Source: Megaleporinus macrocephalus (lineage: Eukaryota; Chordata; Actinopteri; Characiformes; Anostomidae). From it: a DNA stretch of 64,000 nucleotides. Location of the stretch: positions 33,651,407 through 33,715,406 of the forward strand of contig CM038728.1 of assembly GCA_021613375.1 (NCBI GenBank), in the 5' to 3' direction. The notes under the pieces are model-generated. The model had not been told where the DNA came from. It ran no database searches and saw only the letters and a program-made list of their open reading frames with translations. A program made the translations under genes and the position numbers. This document shows, in pieces, positions 44,155 through 54,909 of the stretch. Each line of letters starts with the position of its first letter. The first letter of the stretch is position 1.

Positions 44155-44634
44155 CACAGTCGAGTCACATTATTATGACCAGCTATTATCCAGAGTAGAC
44201 GAACTGGGAGACTCAATAAAGTCCTGGTAGGTGATCACAGGTATCTGGAGGTATCATGCTGACTGCAGAGCATCCCACAGCTGCTGGAGGGAGTGTGGAG
44301 GAGGATCTAAAGTGCCAACACCACCATCCAGGTGGTCCCACAGATGCTCAGTTGGGTTCAAGTCTGGGGAATTAGGGGTGCAGGGTAGAACTTGGAAGTC
44401 TCGGTGAGCATTTCCAACCAATGTGGGACATTTCTAGTCTCATGGTCTTGCTGGAAGATCTCATCCGCCCCAGAGAAGACCATCAGCATGTATGGTGTAC
44501 GTGTAAGTCAGTTGGGAGAGCCTTCCATATGGATGAGGGGGTCTGGAGATCGTCACCAAAACATTCCCAGACCACAACACTGACACCTAAGCGTCCAAAA
44601 TAGGAAGAGGTCATAATAATGTGACTCGACTGTG
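44155..44634 (-). pseudogene. Tc1-type transposon remnant with broken transposase 3' end
   Basis: Inverted ends CACAGTCGAGTCACATTATT (left) and its exact complement on the right run for about 26 bp. TA follows the right end; the left neighbour is GA, perhaps a mutated TA. On the minus strand the interior encodes the end of a DDE transposase: FQQDHETRNV (second catalytic Asp), then SPDLNPTEHLWDHLDG with the catalytic Glu and PPHSLQQLWDAL before a stop. A one-base frameshift separates the Asp and Glu parts, and the N-terminal DNA-binding region is missing. It is a dead, internally deleted copy in the last cadherin intron. Confidence 0.85.
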
Positions 44635-44766
44635 TATTTACTCTGTTCTTATAACTTCATACACTGCACAGAGATCAGGTTTCTTCTGTAGGCATCACGT
44701 AGTAGTTCCTTGTCTCTGAAACGTCTGGTCCATGGTAGACTCACGCTCTCTCGTCTGTCCCCGCAG

Positions 44767-45263
44767 CGATCGTGGTGCTGTTCGTGGCGCTGCGGCGTCA
44801 GAAGAAGGAGCCGCTGATCGTGTTCGAGGAAGAGGACATCCGCGAGAACATCATTACCTACGACGACGAGGGCGGCGGCGAGGAGGACACGGAGGCCTTC
44901 GACATCGCCACCCTCCAGAACCCGGACGGCGCCAACGGCTTCCTGCCGCGCAAGGACATCAAGCCCGAGCTGCAGTACCCCCTGAGGCCCGGGCTGAGGC
45001 CGGTGGCCAACAGCGTGGACGTGGACGATTTCATCAAAACCCGGATTTCCGACGCGGACAACGACCCGACCGCCCCGCCGTACGACTCCATCCAGGTGTA
45101 CGGCTACGAGGGCAGAGGCTCCATCGCGGGCTCGCTCAGCTCTCTGGAATCCGTGACCACAGATTCGGACCTGGACTACGACTACCTCCAGAGCTGGGGG
45201 CCGCGCTTCAAAAAACTCGCCGACCTTTACGGCACCAAAGACTCGGCCGACGACAACTCCTAA
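44767..45263 (+). CDS. cdh24: Type II cadherin last coding exon, cytoplasmic tail
   Basis: Starts after the CCCCGCAG acceptor and ends at TAA (45261-45263). It finishes the membrane helix (AIVVLFVAL), then RRQKKEPLIVFEEEDIRENI, the p120-catenin juxtamembrane region with DEGGGEEDTEAFD, and the beta-catenin-binding end with DNDPTAPPYDSIQVYGYEGR and DYDYLQSWGPRFKKLADLYG. The tail links adhesion to actin through catenins. EPLIVFEEED and the SLSSLESVTTDSDLDYDYLQ segment are CDH11/CDH24-like. VALRRQK and IQVYGYEGRG lean to CDH24, while the RPGLRP and SVDVDDFI parts lean to CDH11. The tail is full length and intact. Codon use is GC-rich compared with the introns. Confidence 0.95.
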
Positions 45264-46550
45264 CGTCCGCCCCCCGGGGGGTTTTTACGTTCCTTTCTAT
45301 CTTCGGTTTGTTTTTGCGTCGATTCTTCTTACACCTCGCTCCCATCACTTCCACTAACTCTGTGTGCCGTGTGAGGTTTACTCTAAGTATTCCACGAGTT
45401 CATTTACTATTTATAGTAAACTTTTTAGCTCGTTTCGTTCGCTTGTTCGGCGTAGACGCGCCCGTATACCACATAAACGGTAGGAGATCATTACGCGTAG
45501 GGTAAGACGGAGGACTCGAAGGGGATAGGAGACATTAATAAACGAGGACAATTCAAACAAAGACCTTTTGGTGGGACGTACGGAAAACCGGAACGCGGCG
45601 TTCTTCGTTTGGTCCTCGTCCGCCGTTGGGTCCGTCGCCGGAGAAGACGTGGAAATGCTGATACTGTGAATGAGCTCACATCGGAGAAAATAAACAGTTG
45701 CCTTATTAACGAACAACAACAGAAAACCAACGTCAGCAAACTCGGTCCCTATCTGTAGCGCCTCCTACTGGCCGTCGGAGGATCTGCCCCCAACAGGACG
45801 TCTTCTATTTCCTCTTCTTCTTCTTATATTTTTCATTTTTGTTTCTTTTTTATATATATATATATATACATGAATATATATATAAAAACAGTGTTGGAGG
45901 ATCAAAGACATGGCAAACGAAAAAAAAAAGAAAACAATAAATAAAAAAACAACAAAAAACAAATACAACCCCACCACAATAAAGACACGTGAGCTCAAAA
46001 AATCGCCTTAAAACTCCGGACACTCTGGCAAACGCAGTGCATTTTATTTTCTTGTCGTTTTCTTTTTTGGTAACTTGAAAACTATATCCTAAAGCAAGAC
46101 GAAGTCCATTAACGTATGTACAGTACACACGTGCAAATATGTCTCTCGAGGATCCAACTTGCGCCTATGGGTTCATGTAAAATCTCCTCTTTTTTATTAC
46201 GATTATTATTATTATTATTATTATTATGAAATTATTACGATTCTCATTCTTTTCAGTCTTCTTCATTTCCTCGTTTTCTTTAATGCCGTATATTCTTCTC
46301 CCCTGTGAGAAAATAGCAATCTGTCCTGTCGCAGTGAGAAACAGCTAATTTCTATGTCGATTTTATGGTAACTATTTGTACAATTTTAAAAGTTCTTATT
46401 TTAGTATACATACAAATATCAGTATTTCAACATGTACGAAACTGTTACAGCATCACACTTATATTTTATGAACATTGTACTGTTGCTTTATTATGTGCTT
46501 CAATCTAAGAAGCGGAAAACTTTGAAATAAATGCTCTTTTTATAAAATAC
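45264..46550 (+). other. Cadherin 3' UTR with poly(A) signal
   Basis: After the stop the sequence is largely AT-rich, with a TA run at 45851-45867 and an (ATT)n run at 46202-46226. A canonical AATAAA is at 46526-46531, followed by a T-rich stretch, so cleavage is expected near 46545-46555. The low-repeat part 46310-46530 (for example GTACAATTTTAAAAGTTC) looks like constrained 3' UTR. An earlier AATAAA near 45687 could be an alternative signal. Confidence 0.65.
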
Positions 46551-46934
46551 CCCACTGTGTTCAGAACTCTCCCGTTCTTAATGTTTCTGTCTGCTTTGGT
46601 TATGGACACAAGCAGATTTCATGTTTCAGGTCAACAACAAGGAGTTGCTATGAAGAATAGTTTATTGGAATTTCGTCAGGAACTTATTTCTGATGTAAAT
46701 ATGATAATCACTAATTATTTTTATTTATAAGTCTTTTCTATATTAGAATGATTTTATGCGTTGAGAATAAGTTCATTCCTCAAACTGAAATATAAGCTAA
46801 ATTTAGCGACTATATATATATATATATGCCAAAATGCTTACTTCTAACAATTTTCATCTTCACACTGTCATATAGAATGTATATCGTTGCTTCCCAAAGA
46901 AAAACAGCAACAGGAGAGAACAAAAACAAACTTT
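46551..46934. other. Intergenic, nothing recognised
   Basis: AT-rich single-copy sequence with a short TA run near 46811-46827. Confidence 0.4.
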
Positions 46935-47430
46935 ACTTTCAATGTAAGTCAATTGAACCAGATTGTTTTCCAAGCTATTTTGGAGCACTTCTATTGGTTC
47001 ATACATAATGAAATTTCCATACAATGTAAATGACCATTGGTGTGTTCAAATGATGTAGAAAACTCAAAATCGACAAAATTGAGTATATATATTTATGTAC
47101 ACACAAACAGCATAAGTCTCACCCTTTTATTTCAGAACCGATAGGGAAAGTGATGTATCTAAATACTCCAGCAGGTAACAGCTGAGGGGCCTATCTTTTA
47201 GGCTATGTCTGGAACACATCCACCATCTTGAAAGCCGCCATATTGGATCAAGGACCAGTTTTATCCAATGGGAAGGTGGTCGTGTAGCAGATCAAAGAAG
47301 ACCAGAACTGTATCAGAAATTGATTGATGTAATCAGATTTGTAATATCTCTTGTGGTTCAAAGGTTATCAACACAGAAAGTTGCAACAACAACTGCTGAA
47401 GGAACTGAATACATTCCTACAATGTCTGGG
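46935..47430 (+). mobile_element. Decayed copy of the 2150-2700 repeat plus foldback arm
   Basis: Its order matches 2200-2660: CCAAGCTATTTTGGAGCA, GTTCAAATGATGTAGAAAAC, then from 47125 CTCACCCTTTTATTTCAGAA, GGGGCCTATCTTTTAGGCTA, CTTGAAAGCCGCCATATTGG, AGCAGATCAAAGAAGACCAG and AACTGTATCAG. The CAGGGTGAGTC end is eroded and the right arm is absent. Confidence 0.7.
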
Positions 47431-47905
47431 GCGTCCAGGAGAAATCTGGAACCTAACTTTGTTCTTCAAACTGGATCAAGATCTGATCTACTTCTCTCAC
47501 AATAACATATTCATGTTACTTGGTATTGTATGTATGATTATTTACATCTGTTCTAATCACATCTGCTGTTCTTACTAGTGATCAGACACTTATTGATTAG
47601 ATACTTTTAATCAGCTTGGGTGTCTAAGACTTTGCATATAATATATGTATATATAATAGTGATTTTATTTCTAGCAATTTAATCCTTTGTTAGTATCATG
47701 TGTTTTATAATGACTATAGCAACAATAACAGGTTTTACTTGTTTATACTAAGAAATTTCTACTAATTTTTAATTATTGTTATTAGTATCTTGTCACTAAA
47801 ACACTAAGATATGATTGTTTTCAACAATATGCTCAGGTGCCTAAAACATTTGTAGAGTACTGAGAAATAAACGAATAATTTTTTTAATTTTTTTTTTTCA
47901 TTTGG
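47431..47905. other. AT-rich intergenic, nothing recognised
   Basis: No exon or element is supported. Confidence 0.4.
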
Positions 47906-48935
47906 AAATATGATGAATAACAGAATGTATTTATCTATTTACAGCAAATTTGTCAGGAAGTTTGTGACTTAAATGTGAATATTTGCTTTTTATTTACCCA
48001 GATTGCCACTAATTATACCTAATTATATAAACACTATATTTTAGAATTAGTTTATAGATTTATCTGACACTAAAAAAGACTACCTTTAAGTTCTACCTTT
48101 ACATTTAATTATGACAGGTTTCTGGAAGTTTTATGCACAAAAATATATAGCAACGATAAATAATTCAATTTATTGATCTTTTCACAGCAATTCTTTTGTG
48201 ACTTAAATATGATTAGCTGTTTATTTTTCCAGATTGCCACAAAATATGCTAATATTTTACCTAATTATGGCAGATTTCTTCAAAATTTTGTGTATAAAAA
48301 AAATGTTATGGGTAGAATTTTCAGAATGTTAGAGAAAGATAACATGTGGGAATATAGAATATGATGAATAACAGAATGTATTTATCTGTTTACAGCAAAT
48401 TTGTCAGGAAGTTTGTGACTTAAATGTGAATATTTGCTTTTTATTTTCCCAGATTGCCACTAAATATCTCTGACTGTATAGACAATATATATTGGAATTA
48501 TTTTATAGATTTATCTGACACTAAAAAAAGACTATAAAATCTATCTTCACATTTAATTCTGACAGGTTTCTGGAAGTTTTATGCACAAAAATATATAGTA
48601 ACGATAAATAATTCAATTTATTGATTTTTTCACAGCAATTCTTTTGTGACTTAAATATGATTTGCAGTTTATTTTTCCAGATGCCACCAAAAATGCAAAT
48701 ATTTTACTTAATTATGGCAGATTTCTTCAAAATTTTGTGCATATGGGTAGAATTCCCACAATGTTAGACAAAGATAACATGTGGGAATATAGAATATGAT
48801 GAATTACAGAATGTATTTATCTATTTACAGCAAAATTCTCAGGAATATTTGCTTTTTATTTTCCCAGATTACCACTAATTATCCCTAATTATATAAACAA
48901 TACAAATTAGAATGATTAAATACATTTTATTTTAT
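47906..48935 (+). repeat. ~440-bp AT-rich tandem repeat, dimeric
   Basis: ATGATGAATAACAGAATGTA begins units near 47910, 48361 and 48795. Each unit has two related halves: one with CAGCAAATTTGTCAGGAAGT, TTGTGACTTAAATGTGAATA and TTTTATTTTCCCAGATTGCC, and one with CAGCAATTCTTTTGTGACTT, AAATATGATT and TTTTTCCAGATTGCC. About 2.3 units are present. I do not recognise the family. Confidence 0.85.
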
Positions 48936-50049
48936 GCATTTATTTAAGATTTCTGCTCATTTTTGAGCACAGAATACAGAATTTCCAGAATATGAGTCAC
49001 AGATAAATGAGGGACCATCATTTTTAGAAATATTTATTTGTGGGTTTTAATTGCTGTGTGTATGTGAGCTTACGGTCGAGCTTTTACTGTCAAACAGCAG
49101 CTCGTTTGAACGCGACGTTGGAGAAAAGCATGAAAAACCTGAATGCGCTCTATACAGACGCTCCTCTCCTGTTTTCAGGGCCCGTCCAGCGGTAGGTCCA
49201 TCCTTTGTCCAGAGACACATTGACTTTCGCTGAGGGACGCCACACACTGAAAGGTCAATGTGCACTTTGTTAAAAAAAACAACAGCTCGGAGATTGTGGT
49301 GGGTGGGATTGAACTGCAGAGCACCTGAATGAGGTCGCCCACCAATTTCCCAGCGGAGGTTTAGTGGTAAACAGAGGGAAAAGCTCCTCTCCAGCACCTC
49401 CTGCGCTGGATATCTCCATCTGTGTGGAACCCCTGAAACGGTGGCTGCAGAGCGAATAGCTTCGGCCCGCTTCCACGAGAAAATAAACCCACCGCAAACA
49501 AATATCAAGAGAAAGCATCTTAAACGTGGGCAGCTGTGGTAGAGAGCGAAACCTCGGAGGTGTGGAGGTTTCAGGAGAAGCGAAAACGTTATTAAGGTAA
49601 CAAAATTGGCTTCCATATCTTTCCCGATGGCCCATTCATCACGGAACGCTCACACAAAGTAAAGGGCGGCTGGTGTTTACCAACTTATGGACTCTCCAGA
49701 ACGTCTAGTCTTCGGATCGGGGTCTTTAGGCATCTTCTTTTCTGCTTTATGATGGTTCTGTGATCTTATCGTGCTTGTTAACCTTCAGCTATTCCACACC
49801 GGTGAACTGGTTCTTCTCAAAATCGTCTCCAAATGAAAGCTTCTGTTCGGTTACCTGGGCTTCGTTTGAGAACTGAGGCTGGTCTTTCATCACCTGAAGG
49901 TCCTTCCTTCTTTCTGTACAGTGTTATGTACTTTGTGTGGACCCTCTGTTGTGATCGGTTGTAGATCACTGGCTTGCTTTAATGAAAACAAACTTCTGGA
50001 GAAAATAGAACTGTAGGTGCAAGTCTACTGAGATCATTTCACTTAAGTA
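48936..50049. other. Intergenic, no supported gene
   Basis: A 189-codon minus-strand frame (49047-49616) and an overlapping 121-codon frame have no recognisable domain, and no splice or promoter context supports them. The sequence 49050-49610 is of ordinary complexity and could hold regulatory DNA. Confidence 0.4.
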
Positions 50050-51112
50050 GGGCTTTTAATATCATCACTATACGCCTTGTATCTCCACTCACTGTCCACT
50101 GTATCAGCTCCACTGACCATACAGGACCTCCACTCACTGTCCACTGTATCAGCTCCACTGACCATACAGGAGCTCCACTCACTGTCCACTGTATCAGCTC
50201 CACTGACCATACAGGACCTCCACTCACTGTCCACTGTATCAGCTCCACTGACCATACAGGACCTCCACTCACTGTCCACTGTATCAGCTCCACTTACAGA
50301 CTGTAGTTCATCTGATTCTCTGTATACTTTATTATTCTGTTCTTTAATGATCAGGACCCCCACAGGACCACCACAGATCAGCTACTATTAGGGAGGTGGG
50401 TCATTCTCAGCACTGCAGTCACACTGACGTGCTGGTGTGAGTGGATCAGACACTGCTGACAGTGCTGCTACTGCTGAGGTGTTTAAACATCTCAGTGTCA
50501 CTGCTGGACTGAGAATCGTCCACCAACCAAAACTATCCGGACAGCAGTGTCCTGTGGGCGGCGTCCTGTGTCCACTGATGAAGAACTAGAGGAACACAAA
50601 CTGTGCAGCAGCAGATGAGCTACTGTCTCTGACTTTACATCTACAAGGTGGACCAGCAAGTAGTAGGAGTGTCTAATAGAGTGGACAGTGAGTGGACACA
50701 ATGTTTAAACACTCCAGCAGCAGCTCTGCTGTGTCTGATCCACTCACACCAGCACAACACACTAACTAAGACAGTACTGAGAATGACTCACCTCCCTAAT
50801 AGTATCTGCTCTGTGGGGGTCCTGTGGGTGTCCTGATCATTAAAGAACAGAGTAATAAAGTATACAGAGAATCAGATGAACTACAGTCTGTAAGTGGAGC
50901 TCCTGTATGGTCAGTGGAGCTGATACAGTGGACAGTGAGTGGAGGTCCTGTTTGGTCAGTGGAGCTGATACAGTGGACAGTGAGTGGAGGTCCTGTATGG
51001 TCAGTGGAGCTGATACATTGGACAGTGAGTGGAGGTCCTGTATGGTCAGTGGAGCTGATACAGTGGACAGTGAGTGGAGATAGAAGGAGGTGGTTTTAAT
51101 ATTATGGCTCTG
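50050..51112. mobile_element. Complete ~1-kb foldback element with 45-bp arm repeats
   Basis: The left arm (50085-50470) and right arm (about 50690-51085) are inverted copies. From outside in, each has tandem 45-bp units (GTGGAGCTGATACAGTGGAC, AGTGAGTGGAGGTCCTGTAT), then CTACAGTCTGTAAGTGG, GAATCAGATGAACTACAG, GGTCCTGATCATTAAAGAAC, CTCCCTAATAGTATCTGCTC and GGTGTGAGTGGATCAGACA. The left arm carries five 45-bp units, the right four. The centre (50500-50690) has CAAACTGTGCAGCAGCAGAT. No transposase is encoded. The outermost edges (ATTAATATCATC-like) are eroded on the left. Partial copies lie at 6536, 15221, 33531 and 52699. Confidence 0.85.
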
Positions 51113-51670
51113 TATCTGTATGACCTTTTATTTTTGGGAGGATAGAAGCTTCCAGATGGGACGTGTTGCTCAGTAATAACAGCAGCGTGTTTAATCAGCG
51201 CCGCTGCTTTTGTCATGTTTGTGCTGTGAAATGTTCCTGACATGTCAAACAGACAGACGACATGAAAGCAATCGGAGAAGAACGAGCAGAAATGAGGACT
51301 GCGCGTGTTCGCCAATCTGCAATACCGCACGCCAAATTACATCACAAACACACGCCGATCTCAATCTTCTACTAATCCTAGTGTCATACCTTCCAGAGTC
51401 CTCCAGGCCTTTAACAGAGACACAGAATTTCAACTCCCAGACATCCAGAGAGTGATTCCTCCAGCTTTAACACACAGTACAACTGAAAAAAGAAAGAAAA
51501 CAAAAATAAAATCATAATAAAATATTAATTTTACTACGAATTCCAACCTGGTTTGGACCGAAAATTTTGAATCTGCACTGTTTCTCCACTCATTTCAATG
51601 AATTGAGTCAGAAATAATATTAACTTTACAGACCAGTGATGTGATTATTTATTTATTTAAATACTGCAAA

Positions 51671-51721
<51 letters not shown>

Positions 51722-52375
51722 AAGTTAAAAGCAGATTAGGGAAATTGTTCAAGGGGAGTAGTGAGTTTATTGGGATTATAAAGACATTTGTTTTAACTTT
51801 CTACTTACTTATTTCATTTTTCTTACTTATTTATTTTTATTTATTTTATTTTGTATACATCTGAAATATACATAGAATATGTTCTTCTTTTTCTTTTGAT
51901 GTATTTGGATAATATATATTCTTCTTCCGTATACATTTGGAATATACATAAAGTATGTTCTTGTTTTCTTTTGTATATGTTCAATGTATATATGTGTTTT
52001 ATGTTTGATGGACATAAACAGCTGCTATTTCTATAGGAGCTAATGGAGATCCAAATAAAATAAAAAAATAAACTGCAAGGAGTAAAAAGCCACGGAACTC
52101 AAACCTTAAAATGGTTTGAATGAATGATTCTTTTAATCTAAAGGGTTTTTGGAGCTGAAGAATGAAGCACTTTTTGCAGTTCATGCAGCCTAATAATCAG
52201 TTAATAATCTTAATAATAGTGCAATCAGATATGCATACAACTTTTTTTGGAGCGATTTTATTGGGCCAGTCTTCATGGTCACAATGTAAAGAACAAATAT
52301 AGAGTTTTGTAGAAAATAAACTAAAGTTGTTCATTGTTCAGTTACTTCATGGAATGTTACTGTATTACAAGTTTT
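51113..52375. other. Intergenic with short repeats
   Basis: Contains (AAAT)n at 51669-51722 and two copies of an ~80-bp unit at about 51853-51990 (GAAATATACATAGAATATGT and GAATATACATAAAGTATGTT, each followed by TCTT and TTCTTTTG). No exon is supported. Confidence 0.6.
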
Positions 52376-52540
52376 ATTTTTATTTATTTAATATTTAACC
52401 ATCATTTAACCAGGTTAATCCCACTGAGATCACTGATCTCTCTTGCAAGACAGACCTGGTCAAAACAGCAGCAACACAGAGTTACAACAAAATATATTTA
52501 AATAAACATATATATAAAACACTTATATAAAACTTCTACA
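52376..52540. mobile_element. Retroposon fragment, AACCAGGTTAATCCCACTGA
   Basis: The words TTTAACCAGGTTAATCCCAC, TGAGATC, TCTCTTGCAAGACAGACCTG and AAAACAGCAGC resemble a fragment found repeatedly in fish genomes, probably a non-LTR retrotransposon untranslated end. The identification is from memory and the boundaries are unclear. Confidence 0.4.
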
Positions 52541-52698
52541 TGATGACGACAATCTGGACTCAACGGGCTTCACCCTAACCTTTAAACTCTTCAACAGTAC
52601 AATGTTTTCATAGTTATTTCAATAAAAAGGTGCAGAAAACCAGTCCAAACTTTGGGAACAACACATCGCAACACCCATAATGACTGTGAGTTTACAGA

Positions 52699-52838
52699 TA
52701 ATGACCCACCTCCCTAATAGTATCTGCTCTGTGGTGGTCCTGTGGGGGTCCTGATCATTAAAGAAGAGAGTAATAAAGTATACAGAGAATCAGATGAACT
52801 ACAGTCTGTAAGTGGAGCTCCTGTATGGACAGTGGATG
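52699..52838 (+). mobile_element. Outer-arm fragment of the foldback element
   Basis: ATGACCCACCTCCCTAATAG, GGTGGTCCTGTGGGGGTCC, GATCATTAAAGAAGAGAGTA and CTACAGTCTGTAAGTGGAGC match the right arm at 50790-50910. The 45-bp repeats are almost absent. Confidence 0.8.
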
Positions 52839-53310
52839 AGTGTAAGTATAAGATATAACTAGGTAGTAGTTAGCACACAACACGATACAATAAATAGAAT
52901 AAAGAATAAGAATAATAAGAGTAATACAGAGCCAGGAGAGGTGCTGATGAAATATATGAAAATATGTGCTTATACATGTACAGATATTCTACACATGGTG
53001 AGTCTGAGTAGATATGTATTATATTTTAAGAGCTGTTACTTACATGATCTGTACAGCTGTGCTAATGAACATTATGTTATAAAGGAGTTGCTGTAATACA
53101 GTGAGCTTCAGTTCAGGTATGAGTTTGAAGAGCAGGGCGACCACGGTGGTTACTGAGAGTAGCAGCTCTGAGGAAAAAGCTGTTAGCATGTCTGGTTGTG
53201 CTGGTCCTCATGGTCCTGAGTCTTCTGCCAGAGGGAAGTGTCTGAAAGATGTGAAGGGGTCAGCTGTAAATTTGCCAGCACGTTTCCTCACCCTGCTGGT
53301 GTGAAGTATA
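52839..53310 (-). mobile_element. Likely LINE 3'-region fragment, minus strand
   Basis: The plus-strand words AAAAAGCTGTTAGCATGTCT, GGTTGTGCTGGTCCTCATGG and TTCTGCCAGAGGGAAGTGTC correspond to the end of reverse-transcriptase ORFs of the L2/Rex1 type read on the other strand. They parallel GAAGAAGCTGTTGCAGAGTC, GGTCGTGTTGG and CTTCCTGATGGCAGG in the intact L2 element at 10050-10115. Diverged and 5'-truncated. Confidence 0.5.
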
Positions 53311-54022
53311 TATATATATTTATATCCCTGAGTCCTATATTTATAATACCAATGATACAGGAGCTGTATCCAGCTTGGTTACAGACAGGTGTTGTTCCTC
53401 ACCTGGCCATCGGGGGCAACCATAGATTCCATGGAGTTATTTCACATAAATAGAAGAAGGAAGCAGGAAGTGTTGAGAGTGGCACATGTTTCTCTTGGTT
53501 GTGGGTTTAAATCTGTTCTCCTGCTGGAAGCAGCTGATTGTTTTATTTATAGTTTATTGATGATGGATGATTTGTTGGTTGTCAGATCTAAAGGTGTGTG
53601 TTGGGTTGTAACTCGGACCCACGTCACCTTAGCTTTGGTGCTATGTTATTTTTAATATGCCTCTTGGCATCTAAGGACAGCTGAGCCCTCATGACGTGGA
53701 CCAGTTTGTGGACATCGTCTGCTGTAAAGGACACTAGAGGACGTTCTGGAAGTTTCCTCAGCTACTCCCACCATGTTAACATCTCTAGTGACCATCCAGC
53801 AGGTCTTAGCCCGATCTACTGTTCACTCCTTCCAGGGGACTTGAGCAACTGTGGATGACGTTCAACGCTGGAGTTCCTGGTAAGAGCGGTCTGGCTTGAT
53901 TGAGACCAAAGCTCTGACTGAAGCGACTCGTTATCTGTGTGGATGTTGTGTTGTGTCTCAACAGTAGCATCAACAGGACTGATTTTTGGCTTCAGATGCT
54001 CCACCATGAAGTCTCCTCCTGG

Positions 54023-54064
<42 letters not shown>

Positions 54065-54909
54065 GTCTTTTTTGGTGATAAGACAAATTTCATGCAAATG
54101 TGTGAAGAAGCTAATTGAGCAATCATCATTATCTGAGGCTGATAAACAGATGCATCTGCTCTGGGATTTCTCACTTGTGTTTTTTAGAGTTTTCATTAAA
54201 TCTGTGAGATGTTTTTTTGTTTTTTCTCGCCATCAAATCCAGTCTTCCAGCTGTGAAGTGCCAGTCAGGACAAATCTGTATTTTTAGGCCAAATGTTTGA
54301 CTCAAATCTGTGTAACAGTGCAGAGTGGCTTGGGCTGCTTTAGAGATTTCAGATCTCAGTGGTTTCCTCTACTCGTAACTGATTGCTGTAAAATAGTCCT
54401 GGTTTAAAACTGCAGGGGTTTTAAATAAATGCAGTCTTTTAGTACCAACATCTGTATTTTGGCCAAAGAAGGCAGAAGTGTTGTTCAGTACTGGGGAAGA
54501 AAATCAGAACTGATATAGAAATGATATATACAGTAGTGTGTAAGTGTCTCAGGAAATGATATGTAAAGCTTTTTATGGGCTATTTCTATTTGCGTGGTGG
54601 TAAAAGCTGCGTTTCGTTGTTACTCTCGTCAGTCGTCTCTGCCTCGGCACCGTGAAGCTCCGCGTCTTGTCAGCTTTAATGTTTTTCTCATTTTTATCTC
54701 ATTATATTAAAGTGCAGCTGGTTTCGCTGATGCACAGATATTACAGGAACTGGACCGGAGAAAGCGTGTAAAATAAATATATTAATGTATATTAGTGTCC
54801 AAACGTGTTTTTAAATGATGAAACTCCCACTGAAGGAGAAAAACACAGCAGAGATACGGATCAGGGCTCTGTACTCGTTCACAAAGTCACTCTACATCCT
54901 TCCACTACA
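53311..54909. other. Intergenic, nothing recognised
   Basis: Single-copy sequence with an (ATT)n run at 54026-54064. No exon is supported. Confidence 0.5.

Noticed and set aside
49047..49616. 189-codon minus-strand frame
   Set aside because: No recognisable domain, no conserved start context and an overlapping frame of 121 codons is also open; kept as unannotated sequence.
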